Below are positions 1 to 8,398 of a stretch of DNA of 46,535 nt, one piece after another. A program made the translations under genes and the position numbers. Position 1 is the stretch's first letter. The number at the start of each line of letters is the position of its first letter. Under the pieces are notes generated by a model, which saw nothing but the letters and a program-made list of their open reading frames with translations, was not told where the DNA came from and did no database searches. Source of the stretch: Microvirga sp. KLBC 81 (GTDB taxonomy: Bacteria > Pseudomonadota > Alphaproteobacteria > Rhizobiales > Beijerinckiaceae); the NCBI RefSeq assembly GCF_003075415.1, contig NZ_QDAH01000046.1, positions 1-46,535 of the forward strand. Direction: 5' to 3'.

Positions 1-13
1 CGCGGTGGGCCAT
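1..13 (-). CDS. Possible 5' end of a gene leaving the window
   Basis: An ATG on the minus strand at position 13 is preceded by a good Shine-Dalgarno sequence (GGAGG, seven bases upstream) and reads M-A-H-R before the window ends. Only four codons are visible, so no product can be named. The start is supported by the ribosome binding site alone. Confidence 0.25.
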
Positions 14-312
14 GACCGAACCTCCGGCGCTTAGAAGACGTGATGCAGTAAACCGACCACCATCAGAGCATACCACAGCCTGTGCGGAGCAGCATCTGTA
101 GGCCGCACGCGGTGCCCATAAGCGCCCAGCGCCGATCCTCTGAGCTTGGCGGCTACAGGACAACCTGCGACTATCGTCGAACGGAAATCCCGTCAGCATT
201 TCCTGGAGGTGCAAACAGGATTAGAGTTAAAGGTCCCTGACCTCAGGGCCTCTGTGAATGCCAAGCTCGGTTAGGTGTCAGGTCAGCCTCGCTTTGAAGA
301 CAAGAGGGGGAG
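14..312. other. No clear gene; possible decayed reading on minus strand
   Basis: I see no convincing gene here. On the minus strand one open frame ends with a TAA at about 34 and contains a stretch reading ALGAYGHRV, which faintly recalls DUF423 membrane proteins. It has no start codon with a ribosome binding site and would be a remnant at best. Confidence 0.25.
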
Positions 313-321
313 TTGCCAAGA

Positions 322-645
322 ATGATCGCGCGCATCTGGCATGGCTGGACCACAACTCAAAATGCAGATGCCTATGAAACGCTGCTCCGGGCCGAGGTCT
401 TTCCTGGCATCCTTGCCAAGCAGATTGTGGGCTTCGAGCGGATCGAGCTATTTCGCCGTCCGTTCGAGCCTGCCGGGGAGGTCGAGTTCATGACAATCAT
501 GTGGTTCGCCACGCTTGATGCGGTGAAGAGCTTTGCGGGCGAGGATTACGAGGCTGCGTATGTCCCCGATGCCGCTCGCGCTCTCCTGACCCGCTACGAT
601 CATCGCTCGCGCCACTACGAGGTGCGAGAGGGGCAGAGCGCCTGA
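322..645 (+). CDS. Small dimeric alpha/beta-barrel (ABM-like) protein
   Basis: This is a 107-residue protein whose pattern fits the antibiotic-biosynthesis-monooxygenase-like dimeric alpha/beta barrel: an N-terminal strand (IARIWHGWT), a helix over AYETLLRAEVFPGIL, then strands IELFRRP and EFMTIMWFAT, and a second helix ending in YVPDAARALL. Relatives are small stand-alone proteins, some of them oxygenases or heme-degrading enzymes, many of unknown function; I see no cofactor signature. The ATG at 322 is preferred over a TTG at 313 because the purine-rich GAGGGGGAG lies about ten bases before the ATG but abuts the TTG. It stands alone, facing a minus-strand gene that ends 14 bases downstream. 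The fold assignment is by pattern and the function is unknown. Confidence 0.6.
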   Translation: MIARIWHGWTTTQNADAYETLLRAEVFPGILAKQIVGFERIELFRRPFEPAGEVEFMTIMWFATLDAVKSFAGEDYEAAYVPDAARALLTRYDHRSRHYEVREGQSA

Positions 646-658
646 TCGGGCGACCCAG

Positions 659-862
659 TTAGCCTTTGGACTTCTTCCGCGCCTTAGATGATGCCTTCTT
701 CGCGGACGGGGATTTACGAGTCGGGCGCGCTGCCGGTCGGGTCATCTCGTTCACCATCGCTTTCTGCTGACGGTGCAGCTCCGCCGCCCAGAAGCCACGG
801 GCCGCACCGGCCCAGGTGTTTGCAGCGCTGAGCCAGAGGCTCAACCAGGGGTTCTTCGCCAT
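659..862 (-). CDS. Small basic-tailed protein, unknown function
   Basis: A 67-residue protein with two parts. The first half (MAKNPWLSLWLSAANTW, then GAARGFWAAELHRQQ) is a Trp- and Ala-rich amphipathic segment reminiscent of the short phasin-like proteins of Hyphomicrobiales. The last 25 residues are almost only Ser, Ala, Lys and Arg, like the tails of DNA- or polyphosphate-binding proteins. The ATG at 862 has GGGAGG 11 bases upstream. An in-frame TTG at 952 would overlap the stop of the preceding gene but adds a poorly structured 30-residue leader. It is probably the last gene of a three-gene minus-strand unit (1382 to 659). Function not recognised. Confidence 0.5.
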   Translation of the reverse strand: MAKNPWLSLWLSAANTWAGAARGFWAAELHRQQKAMVNEMTRPAARPTRKSPSAKKASSKARKKSKG

Positions 863-948
863 GTCGAACTCAGCCTCCCAATCTTGCCTATGCAGCCGTG
901 TGGGACTTGCGGAACGGTCTTGAAGGACAGTCGCCTGGCTTGCGCCGG

Positions 949-1221
949 TCAAGTCTCATCTTCTTCAGGCAGGGACTCCACACCGCCCATGTCCCAGACC
1001 CGGCGATCAGCACGTCTTTCCAGGGCTTCTACTTGCCGGAGAAGCTGTGTGGCGAGCATCGCCTCGCGCCGAAATCCCTCATCGCCGGGTTCGCTTCCCA
1101 AGCGCATGTGCATGTCGCGCGCTCTCGCCTCAAGAGCACGTCTCAGGACCCTTAATTGCTCTTTGGTTAGTTCGAGCAACATCGCGACACCGGGCAGGAG
1201 CGCGCCGGTTTTCAAGCTCAT
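949..1221 (-). CDS. Small helical protein, unknown function
   Basis: A 90-residue, mostly helical protein rich in Leu, Arg and Glu (ELTKEQLRVLRRALEAR, then ATQLLRQVEALERRADRR), plausibly a short coiled coil. GGGGAG lies five bases before the ATG, which supports the start. The upstream 54-codon reading frame ends in TGA overlapping this ATG (ATGA), so the two are probably translationally coupled. I do not recognise a family. Its position and strand suggest one operon of three small proteins, with the Cys/His-rich peptide before it and the basic-tailed protein after it. Confidence 0.5.
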   Translation of the reverse strand: MSLKTGALLPGVAMLLELTKEQLRVLRRALEARARDMHMRLGSEPGDEGFRREAMLATQLLRQVEALERRADRRVWDMGGVESLPEEDET

Positions 1222-1382
1222 ATGCTCCCCGCGCTCTGGCCGTCGCTGGGATTGATTCTGCTGCTCATGCCGTCTTGGAGAGCCTTCTCGCAGCGCTCCA
1301 TGTGGCTCATAGCTCGCTGGCGCATCTCCTGCATGTCATGGCAGGGGTCCTTCACGTCCTGATGGCAGTATTGGCAGATCAT
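1218..1382 (-). CDS. 54-residue Cys/His-rich small protein
   Basis: This short frame starts MICQYCHQDVKDPCHDM. The residues that could hold a metal are Cys3, Cys6, His7, Cys14, His15, His27 and Cys31, so the N-terminus looks like a minimal zinc-binding knuckle (CxxCH...CH). A ribosome binding site (GAGGA) lies about nine bases upstream, and the TGA overlaps the next gene's ATG by four bases (ATGA). Both features argue that it is translated despite its length. It would be the first gene of the small minus-strand unit. No family is recognised, and the metal-binding role is inferred only from the residue spacing. Confidence 0.5.
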   Translation of the reverse strand: MICQYCHQDVKDPCHDMQEMRQRAMSHMERCEKALQDGMSSRINPSDGQSAGSI

Positions 1383-1413
1383 CAACTCTGTCCTCGAAGG
1401 AGGGGGTGTCAGG

Positions 1414-1440
1414 CCAACAAAGGTGTAGGATAGGAGTTCC
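1414..1440 (-). promoter_or_regulatory. Possible EcfG (general stress) promoter
   Basis: Read on the minus strand, this is GGAAC, sixteen bases, then TGTT. It resembles the GGAAC-N16/17-CGTT consensus of EcfG-type sigma factors in alphaproteobacteria. It lies about 30 bases upstream of the Cys/His-rich small gene. An HWE kinase, the family that often feeds the EcfG pathway, is encoded just to the right. One base of the -10 element differs from consensus. Confidence 0.35.
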
Positions 1441-1591
1441 CTCTACTCCTTCACAGCTTTCTACCTCTGATGATCCTGAGCTTCCACATCATCGGCGGGA
1501 GATCTGGGGGAGGGCGGCTGAGTTAACACAAGTTATCGCCAAGCTTGCCCGTTCAGGCTAGATTCAAACCGGATCGGCGAAGACTTATTGG

Positions 1592-1969
1592 ATGACCAAG
1601 CAGGCCAGCAGCAGACCGCTTGTCCTCGTCTCGGAGGACGAAGCCCTGATCGCGCTCAACCTCCAGGACGAGTTGCAGGATGCGGGCTATGACGTGGCTG
1701 GTCCCTTCACGACCTGTGCCGCTGCCCTGGAATGGCTCCGGACCGCAACGCCCGACACGGCCGTTCTGGATGCGGCTCTGAAGGACGGTCCCTGCCGCGA
1801 GATCGCTCTGGAGCTTAGCCGCCGTGAGGTGCCGTTCCTGATCTATTCAGGCCACCACGAGGATCGGCAGCTTCTCTCTGAATTTCAGCACATCACCTGG
1901 ATCGAGAAGCCAGTCCCGCCTGCGGTACTGGTCGAAGCGTGCCAGCAGCTTCTGCCAGGCTGCCCCTGA
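1592..1969 (+). CDS. Single-domain response regulator
   Basis: A 125-residue stand-alone receiver (CheY-like) domain with no output domain. The acidic pair is Glu15-Asp16 (VSEDEAL), the phospho-acceptor is Asp60 (AVLDAAL), the conserved Ser is Ser86 (IYSGH), and the Lys is Lys106 followed by Pro (IEKPV). Such receivers relay phosphate or act by protein contact. The partner is almost certainly the HWE kinase that begins 83 bases downstream on the same strand. Receivers of this type paired with HWE kinases are common in Hyphomicrobiales. The start ATG is the only good candidate; no strong ribosome binding site is seen. Confidence 0.85.
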   Translation: MTKQASSRPLVLVSEDEALIALNLQDELQDAGYDVAGPFTTCAAALEWLRTATPDTAVLDAALKDGPCREIALELSRREVPFLIYSGHHEDRQLLSEFQHITWIEKPVPPAVLVEACQQLLPGCP

Positions 1970-2052
1970 ATTGCTTTGGGACAAGGCCGCTTTAGGTTGA
2001 ACCCGAGCACAACCTGCACGTTCACACGTGTGGTTCCTGTGATAACGGGCTC

Positions 2053-3207
2053 GTGTTGAACGATCAACGGCTCCCTTCCTGGACAGAGCATGACCGGCTC
2101 GCAGCCCTGCGCAGCTACCGGGTTCTCGACACGCCCCCCGAGCCTGCGTTCGATGATCTGGTGCAGCTTGCCGCCCGTGCTTGTCAAACGCCCGTTGCTC
2201 TCATCAGCCTCATCGACGAGCACAGACAATGGTTCAAGGCCGAGGTGGGGCTCGGGGTGCGCGAGACGCCGCTCGACCGCTCGATCTGCCTCAGCGCCAT
2301 GCTTCAGCCTGGGCTGACCGTGGTTCCGGACCTGACCGGGGATTCGCGCTTTGACCATAACCCGTTGGTGGCCGGGGAGCCGCGCCTGCGCTTCTATGCC
2401 GGGGCGGTGCTGCGAACGCCCGATGGGATGCCCTTGGGTGCTTTGTGTGTGCTCGATCATGTGCCCCGTGACCTCACAGAGGAGCAGGCTTCCAGTCTGA
2501 CGATGCTCGCGCGACAGGTGATGTCGCAACTGGAGCTGCGTCGGGAGATTGCCGAGCGGGATGAGCGGCTGCAGGCCGCTCGGCAGATCGAGCAACGGCA
2601 GGCCCTGCTCGTGCGTGAGCTTCACCACCGGGTCAAGAACACGCTGGCCATGGTCCAGGGGCTCGTCGGTTCCACAGGCCGGTCCACCGACAGCTTCGAG
2701 CAATTCTACCGCTCGGTCTCAAACCGCATCGCCGCTTTGGCAAAGACCCACAACCTGCTGACGGAGGACTATTGGCAGACTGCGTCTCTGCGGGAGATCG
2801 CTCTTAACGAACTCAAGCCATTTGCCGAAAGTCGAGTGCCTCGCTTCATGCTGATCGGTCCACCGGTCGAGTTGGCGGCTGATCTGGCGGTGCCGGTCGG
2901 CATGGCACTCCACGAACTGACCACGAATGCAGTCCGGTACGGCGCTCTCTCGGTTCCGACAGGCTATGTCCAGCTCCGGTGGAGCGTGAACAAGGTTGAG
3001 GGAGGCAGGGAACTCCATCTGGAGTGGCGAGAGCAAGGCGGGCCTCCGGTGACCGAACCGCAGCATCAGGGCTTTGGCTCGATGCTCCTCCAGCGGGTTC
3101 TGCCGATGCAGTGCAATGCCACAGTCGAAGTCCACCATGACAGGGCGGGCCTGCGCTTTTGTATGAATGCGCCTCTGATCGAACAGCGGCTGGTCCCGGC
3201 TTATTAG
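2053..3207 (+). CDS. GAF-domain HWE-family sensor histidine kinase
   Basis: A soluble 384-residue kinase with no membrane segment. Residues about 20-165 form a GAF sensor domain. The phospho-accepting histidine is in the H-box ELHHRVKNTLA around His191, the N-box is HELTTNA at 287-293, a WRE motif lies at 325-327, and GFGSMLL at 340-346 is the ATP-lid region. The H-box and the WxE element are diagnostic of the HWE/HisKA_2 group that includes many alphaproteobacterial light and stress sensors. The GAF domain lacks the chromophore cysteine pattern of phytochromes, so the ligand is unknown. Translation starts at GTG. It probably phosphorylates the receiver encoded just upstream. Confidence 0.88.
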   Translation: MLNDQRLPSWTEHDRLAALRSYRVLDTPPEPAFDDLVQLAARACQTPVALISLIDEHRQWFKAEVGLGVRETPLDRSICLSAMLQPGLTVVPDLTGDSRFDHNPLVAGEPRLRFYAGAVLRTPDGMPLGALCVLDHVPRDLTEEQASSLTMLARQVMSQLELRREIAERDERLQAARQIEQRQALLVRELHHRVKNTLAMVQGLVGSTGRSTDSFEQFYRSVSNRIAALAKTHNLLTEDYWQTASLREIALNELKPFAESRVPRFMLIGPPVELAADLAVPVGMALHELTTNAVRYGALSVPTGYVQLRWSVNKVEGGRELHLEWREQGGPPVTEPQHQGFGSMLLQRVLPMQCNATVEVHHDRAGLRFCMNAPLIEQRLVPAY

Positions 3208-3882
3208 CTGGCCCAGCTGCCATGATGGCGTTGTCATGTCTGGATGGCGCCCCGCAATCTTCAGCCGCCATTTGCGGAGCAATTCGACTTGCTCGCCGCA
3301 TGAACGCCTGCCAGATTTCGTTCCACCTTTGCGGCTCTAGGCCAGATTTGCGATACAGTCCGTAATTCTCACAGTCATTTTGCCCAATGCGAGTCGAAAC
3401 TGAGACTGCCACTCCACTGTGAGTGTGATTAGAAGCTTCATAGACGCAAGAGGGTCGCAATCCATGCCGCAGCAACGTGCACCAAGGCTTTTCAACCCGG
3501 GCATCCACCTCAGCTCAGCGGCAGCACGGCAGGCGAACGAGAAGCGGGGTTAGTTTCGAACTGCACTCGCAAACTGTTGTAGATTGGTATCATGTGTCCT
3601 GTGACCTAATCCGCCAATAGTCCGCAAAATGAACATCATCTTGAGGCTTGGAGTGAGGCGTAAGTGCCTCGATTGGGTTTCGAGAGCCTTAGTTAGAATG
3701 CTTGATAGCATGCATTCAGCGCAGCCCTTTCATGAGGCATGTTGCATTGCAAATAAGTCGAATGCAGCCAATATGGGCATTGGCTGATTTCAACGCGGCA
3801 CCGCTTTTCTTCCTCCCGGCGCTGCCGTGTCGGCCGTTCCCTCTGGAAGGTTTTGACTTCTATTTGTCGGACCTCACTTCAT
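3208..3882. other. No protein gene seen; possible small-RNA region
   Basis: No open frame in this 675-base stretch has protein-like composition and a ribosome binding site; the long frames here are antisense shadows. The right-hand part runs into a plus-strand intrinsic terminator without any gene in front of it. It contains a pyrimidine run CTTCCTCCC (near 3810) that could pair with Shine-Dalgarno sequences. Confidence 0.4.
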
Positions 3883-3908
3883 GCCGGGCCTTTGGCCCGG
3901 CTTTTTTT
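3883..3908 (+). terminator. Orphan intrinsic terminator
   Basis: A perfect 8-base-pair stem GCCGGGCC/GGCCCGGC with a TTT loop is followed by seven T residues. The T-run shows it works on the plus strand, where there is no upstream gene for 675 bases. It may therefore end a small RNA. It is not placed to terminate the nucleoside hydrolase, which is on the other strand. Confidence 0.8.
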
Positions 3909-4031
3909 CTGAACCCTGTCAAACGAGCGTACGATCGGACGCGTCAGCACGTGGCGGGAGAGGAATGCAACTCGACTCATAGTGCCGCTCTTTCCATCTC
4001 CGATGATACGGCCCAGGTGAAGTTGCAATCG

Positions 4032-4970
4032 TCAGGGGAAGCGACGGAAGCTCTCAAAGATGACGTCGTAGAATCCTTCAGCATCGATATCGCGAACCAC
4101 GTAGGCGTTCTTTCGCCGGTCGGTGACGCCCCACCAATCAATTATGGTCATCCCGGTTGTCAGGGGCGAGACTGTCTCGATTTCGACATTCACCTGGCGG
4201 CCTGAGAACAGCTCAGGTCGCAGGAGCCAGACAACCGTCGTGGGATCGTGCATCGGGGCTCGGTCAGCTCCGTACTTCTCCCAATCGAACTGCTTCGCGT
4301 AAGTGAGGAGTTCTGCAAAGATAGGACCGACCTTGTTTCCGATGCTGCGAAAGCGTTGGATCCGATCAGCCGTCACATGAGCTTTGTGGGTGACATCCAG
4401 CGGCATCATCACGACTGGGGCGCCAGAACTCAACACGCGGGCGGCGGCCTCCGGGTCAACGTAGCAGTTGAACTCGGCCGCAGGCATGACATTACCGCCT
4501 TCCGACAAAGCGCCGCCCATCCAGACAATCTGCTCGATCCGTCCGGCAATGCGCTCATCCCGTTCGAGGGCAAGAGCCATGTTCGTCAGTGGTCCCAGGG
4601 CACAGATCGTCACCGTCCTTGGCGGACGGCTCATGACCTCCTCAACGATGAAGTCTGCCGCGTGCTGAGGCTGGACCGGCATCGTCGGCTCCGGGAGATC
4701 ATATCCGTCAAACCCGGTTTTGCCGTGGACATACTCAGCCGTGAAGAGGGGGCGGGTCAGGGGAGCCTCGGCCCCGGCGAAGGCTCTGACCTCCTGACGC
4801 TCTGCAAGCTCCAGGATCTTGCAAACGTTCCGGATGGTGTAGGGGAGGGGGACATTGCCGGCGACTGCACAGATCCCGAGCACCTCGATCAGGGGAGAGC
4901 CCAGAGCAGTCAGGATTGCCACCCCGTCATCCGGGCCTGGATCTGTGTCGATAATGATCTGCTTCTTCAT
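4032..4970 (-). CDS. Nucleoside hydrolase (inosine-uridine type)
   Basis: A 312-residue enzyme that hydrolyses the N-glycosidic bond of ribonucleosides, releasing the base and ribose. The N-terminal calcium-binding DTDPGPDD at residues 8-15 is the family hallmark. Others are the GPLTNMA loop, the WMGGA strand and the C-terminal MHDP motif that supplies the catalytic His region. The length is normal for the family and it is cytoplasmic, having no signal peptide. It stands alone. It fits the base-salvage theme of the region to the right but shows no shared operator. Whether it prefers purine or pyrimidine nucleosides cannot be told from these motifs. Confidence 0.9.
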   Translation of the reverse strand: MKKQIIIDTDPGPDDGVAILTALGSPLIEVLGICAVAGNVPLPYTIRNVCKILELAERQEVRAFAGAEAPLTRPLFTAEYVHGKTGFDGYDLPEPTMPVQPQHAADFIVEEVMSRPPRTVTICALGPLTNMALALERDERIAGRIEQIVWMGGALSEGGNVMPAAEFNCYVDPEAAARVLSSGAPVVMMPLDVTHKAHVTADRIQRFRSIGNKVGPIFAELLTYAKQFDWEKYGADRAPMHDPTTVVWLLRPELFSGRQVNVEIETVSPLTTGMTIIDWWGVTDRRKNAYVVRDIDAEGFYDVIFESFRRFP

Positions 4971-5312
4971 TGATCCACGTTTGGGTTACGCTGTGCGAGG
5001 CTTGCGTCATTGCACAAGCGTGTGCGGAATACCGCGTTGGCGATAAACCAGTATCAGCGTCAGGGAAATGCGTCTTCTCACGCGATCTTGGAAGGCAGCA
5101 GTCTAGAATTTCCGATGGCCGGTGCGGTCATGAATGCGCTGTTCCGGCCCGAAAAGTCGAAGATCCTGGAAACTGTCTAGACGTTGATCGATGGTAGCCG
5201 CTGTCAAGCAACCGATTTGCTTAGAGAAACGGCAGGGTCATTCGTTCTTCTCTGCTTGGGTTGCCGAAGATACTTTCTTCAGCAACCTGCACTGGCTCAT
5301 CGGCCGGAAGGT
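4971..5312. other. Intergenic, nothing recognised
   Basis: This stretch contains the promoter region of the nucleoside hydrolase. I see no gene, terminator or repeat that I can support. Confidence 0.4.
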
Positions 5313-5630
5313 TTAGTTGTGAGGGGCGTGATCCATGCCTCGCCGCATCATAGCACGGGGGCCCCGCCGCTCGACCACGACCTGTCGTCCAGAGGCTGGA
5401 CGAGGTGAGGTCGACAGCCGGCTTGGGGTACAGGCTGCTGGTGCGGCAGCTTTCAGAACTGCGGCCTTGACCTCGGTTTCCGGCAGGCCCATCAACATGG
5501 CGGCGATTTCCGTTTGCCCTTCAACATCATTGGCCAAGCCCTGCGCGGCGAAGATCGCCTCATCGAGCGTCGGCGGTTCAAAGCGGAGGCTGGAACGGGA
5601 GCGCGATGGTTTCTTCTTGACTGGTGGCAT
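5313..5630 (-). CDS. Small conserved-looking protein, unknown function
   Basis: A 105-residue protein. Residues 15-60 (LRFEPPTLDEAIFAAQG, then QTEIAAMLMGLPETEV) look like a compact, conserved helical domain. They are preceded by a basic start (MPPVKKKPSRSR) and followed by an Arg-rich tail. Proteins with this pattern are annotated only as hypothetical in Hyphomicrobiales. The start ATG has a weak GGGAAG ribosome binding site. The C-terminal third (after Pro64) is low-complexity and may be variable. Function not recognised. Confidence 0.5.
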   Translation of the reverse strand: MPPVKKKPSRSRSSLRFEPPTLDEAIFAAQGLANDVEGQTEIAAMLMGLPETEVKAAVLKAAAPAACTPSRLSTSPRPASGRQVVVERRGPRAMMRRGMDHAPHN

Positions 5631-5743
5631 TGCTGGCTTCCCGAGAAGACGCTGAGGTGTTCATCCAATATCGGCAGGGTGAGGCTCGACAAGCGAACGC
5701 CCGCCCTATGGCGGGCGCGTCTTGGAGCGAGAACCGTGGCGGC

Positions 5744-5899
5744 TTACGCGAAAGCAGCCTGACGGGCGACACGGGCGATATCGAAACGGGCGATGCCCAG
5801 ATCGGCCAGCTCACGGTCGGAGAGCTGCGCCAGCTCCCGCACGGTTTCACGGTAGAGCTTGTAGGCGCGCATCTTGGACAGGAGGTAAGTGACGAACAT
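5744..5899 (-). CDS. DUF1127 small protein
   Basis: A 51-residue protein with the DUF1127 signature: YRETVRELAQLSDRELADLG, then IARFDIARVAR. These short Arg-rich proteins are numerous in alphaproteobacteria. Studied members influence phosphate and nitrogen metabolism and RNA turnover, and bind RNA or ribonucleases. The ATG at 5899 is preferred to a GTG at 5926 because the family normally begins at this point. It is monocistronic. The specific role here is unknown. Confidence 0.8.
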   Translation of the reverse strand: MFVTYLLSKMRAYKLYRETVRELAQLSDRELADLGIARFDIARVARQAAFA

Positions 5900-6158
5900 G
5901 GAAAGCCCCAGCAGTTGGCTGGTCACCCTGACCAGCGATCGTTGCTCTTGTTGCGATGCGGCATATAAGGACGCACGGGCGCCCTGAGGAGCGGGGATTC
6001 CTGAGGGCAGTTATGCTTCAGTGGCATGCCTACTTGCCAGATTGTGTGCCGTTATCTTGTGATCTGGTCCCTTGACGAGTGGTAGATGCTCTTGTGCTGG
6101 CCTGCTCACCTGATGGAAAAGGCGCAAGACGGCTTCCAATCACAGGAGCGTATCAGAC

Positions 6159-7715
6159 GTGCAGGACTATATCCGAAAGATCCTGGCGGCCCGGGTCTAT
6201 GACGTGGCCATCGAAAGCCCGCTCGATCCCATGCCGCGTCTGTCGCAGCGGCTCGGCAGCCCAGTCCGCCTCAAGCGCGAGGATCTGCAACCGGTGTTCT
6301 CGTTCAAGCTGCGCGGCGCCTACAACAAGATGGCAGGTCTGCCGCAGGATGCTCTTGAACGAGGCGTGATCTGTGCCTCGGCCGGCAATCACGCCCAGGG
6401 TGTCGCCCTGGCGGCCCAGAGGCTGGGCGCCAAGGCGACTATCGTGATGCCGCGCACCACGCCGACCATCAAGGTCCAGGCGGTCAGAGGGCAGGGCGGC
6501 CGGGTGGTGCTCCATGGCGAGAGCTTCGACGAGGCCTACACCCATGCCCGGCAGCTCGAGGCCGAAAAGGGCCTGACCTTCATTCACCCTTATGATGATC
6601 CTGACGTCATCGCCGGCCAGGGCACGGTCGGCATGGAGATCCTGCGCCAGCATCCCGATCCGCTCGAGGCGGTGTTCGTACCGATCGGCGGCGGCGGGCT
6701 TGCCGCAGGAGTTGTGGTCTATACCAAGTTCCTGCGGCCGGACGTGAAGGTGATCGGGGTCGAACCGGAGGACGCCGCCAGCATGGCGGCGGCTCTTGCG
6801 GCAGGGGACAGGGTCATCCTGAACCAGGTCGGCCTCTTCGCCGATGGGGTCGCGGTGAGGCAGGCGGGCGAGGAGACCTTCCGTCTCTGCCGCGAGCTGC
6901 TTGATGAGGTGATCACCGTCAGCACGGACGAGATCTGCGCGGCGGTCAAGGACATCTTCGAGGACACGCGGGCGATTGCCGAGCCCTCCGGAGCCGTCAG
7001 TCTTGCAGGATTGAAGAAGTATGTGGAACGGGAAGGGGTGCGGCTACATGGGCTGATTGCCATCAACAGTGGCGCCAACATGAACTTCGACCGGCTCCGC
7101 CATATTGCCGAACGGGCGGAGATCGGCGAGCATCGGGAGGTCTTGCTGGCCGTCACCATCCCGGAGCAGCCGGGCAGCTATCGTCGGTTCATCCAGCTTT
7201 TGGGCAAGCGCTCGATCACTGAATTCAACTATCGCTACTCGGATCCTCGGGCGGCGCAGATCTTCGTCGGCGTCCAACTCTCCGAAGGTGATCAGGAAAA
7301 ACATCAGATCATCGCGATGCTGCGGGAGCACGGCTATCCCGTGCTCGACATGAGCGACAATGAAATGGCCAAGCTGCACGTGCGCTACATGGTGGGCGGA
7401 CCGTCCCCTGGGCTTGAGGACGAGCTGATCTTCCGGTTCCAGTTTCCGGAGCGACCCGGTGCCCTGCTGAAATTCCTCAATGGGCTGTCCGGCAACTGGA
7501 ACATCTCACTATTCCATTACCGCAACCATGGTGCCGATTACGGGCGGGTGCTCGCCGGCATCCAGGTTCCGGTTGAAGAGCAGCCGCAGCTGAAGCGCAG
7601 CTTGGATGAGCTCGGTTATCCCTATTGGGACGAGACCGACAATCCGGCCTATCGGCGCTTCCTGAGCACTGGTGCGGTGGAAAACAACGGCCAATCCTCA
7701 AGGATCTCCTCGTGA
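6159..7715 (+). CDS. ilvA: Threonine ammonia-lyase, biosynthetic
   Basis: A 518-residue PLP enzyme that deaminates threonine to 2-oxobutyrate, the first step of isoleucine synthesis. The catalytic domain (1-320) carries the PLP lysine in FSFKLRGAYN (Lys50), ASAGNHAQG, and the glycine-rich phosphate loop GGGGLAAG near 180. The C-terminal 190 residues form two ACT-like regulatory domains, as in the long biosynthetic form that is feedback-inhibited by isoleucine. Translation starts at GTG with CAGGAG about ten bases upstream. The stop overlaps the GTG of the next gene (GTGA), so the two are coupled. Confidence 0.93.
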   Translation: MQDYIRKILAARVYDVAIESPLDPMPRLSQRLGSPVRLKREDLQPVFSFKLRGAYNKMAGLPQDALERGVICASAGNHAQGVALAAQRLGAKATIVMPRTTPTIKVQAVRGQGGRVVLHGESFDEAYTHARQLEAEKGLTFIHPYDDPDVIAGQGTVGMEILRQHPDPLEAVFVPIGGGGLAAGVVVYTKFLRPDVKVIGVEPEDAASMAAALAAGDRVILNQVGLFADGVAVRQAGEETFRLCRELLDEVITVSTDEICAAVKDIFEDTRAIAEPSGAVSLAGLKKYVEREGVRLHGLIAINSGANMNFDRLRHIAERAEIGEHREVLLAVTIPEQPGSYRRFIQLLGKRSITEFNYRYSDPRAAQIFVGVQLSEGDQEKHQIIAMLREHGYPVLDMSDNEMAKLHVRYMVGGPSPGLEDELIFRFQFPERPGALLKFLNGLSGNWNISLFHYRNHGADYGRVLAGIQVPVEEQPQLKRSLDELGYPYWDETDNPAYRRFLSTGAVENNGQSSRISS

Positions 7716-8193
7716 CAGACTTCCTGTATCACTCCATTCTGATCGGTATCGGAGCAACCGCCCTTCTCGACCTATGGACGCTGCTGCTGAACCGGATCTT
7801 TGGGTTTCCCATGGCCAATTGGGCGCTCGTGGGACGCTGGTTCTGCCACCTCGCAGGCGGCAAGATATTTCATGAGGACATCGCCAAGGCCCGCGCTCTC
7901 CCGTTCGAGTTGGCCGCCGGGGGTGGATCGGGCACTACGTCGTCGGCATCGTTTTCGCCGGCATTCTCCTTGCCGTCGCGCCATCCGGCTGGGACGCGCA
8001 GCCGACGTTGACGCCTGCCCTGTTCGTGGGGCTCGTCACCGTCGGCGCAGGCTGGTTTTTGCTACAACCCGGGCTGGGAGCCGGCATCGCAGCCGCCAAG
8101 CGATCGAATGCCAGCCAAGTTAGGGCGCTGAACATCCTCGGTCACATTGTCTTCGGCCTTGGTCTCTACGGAAGCGCCTTCCTCATCCGATAG
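7712..8193 (+). pseudogene. DUF2938 membrane protein, frameshifted
   Basis: The first frame from GTG 7712 reads a typical DUF2938 start (TDFLYHSILIGIGATALLD) through residue 67 (ELAAGG). A second frame then carries the expected continuation (WIGHYVVGIVFAGILL) and the C-terminal helices ending at 8193. The switch falls in the run GGGGG near 7920; one more G would restore a 160-residue protein with four membrane segments. Either the gene is broken or the run was miscounted. DUF2938 proteins are inner-membrane proteins of unknown function. It is coupled to ilvA by a GTGA overlap, which suggests the gene was recently functional. Confidence 0.75.
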
Positions 8194-8398
8194 AATGAGA
8201 AATACCGTGACATATCCGTGAAGGCAGGATGCCAATCAAGGTCGAATACATCAACGGCTGCCCAGCACGGCGAGGTTCGGCGGCCCTTGGACAAGCGCTG
8301 ACATTAAGCAATTGCGGCATTCTGTCTTGCTTGTGCGTTCGCTTCGTTTGTACGAAAGCCGGAGCAGGCTCCCGTGCTCCCTCGATCGCCATCATCCT

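Noticed and set aside
2846..3508. 220-codon open frame on the minus strand across the end of the HWE kinase
   Set aside because: Composition is that of an antisense shadow; the kinase frame on the other strand has clear domain motifs, and no ribosome binding site precedes this frame.
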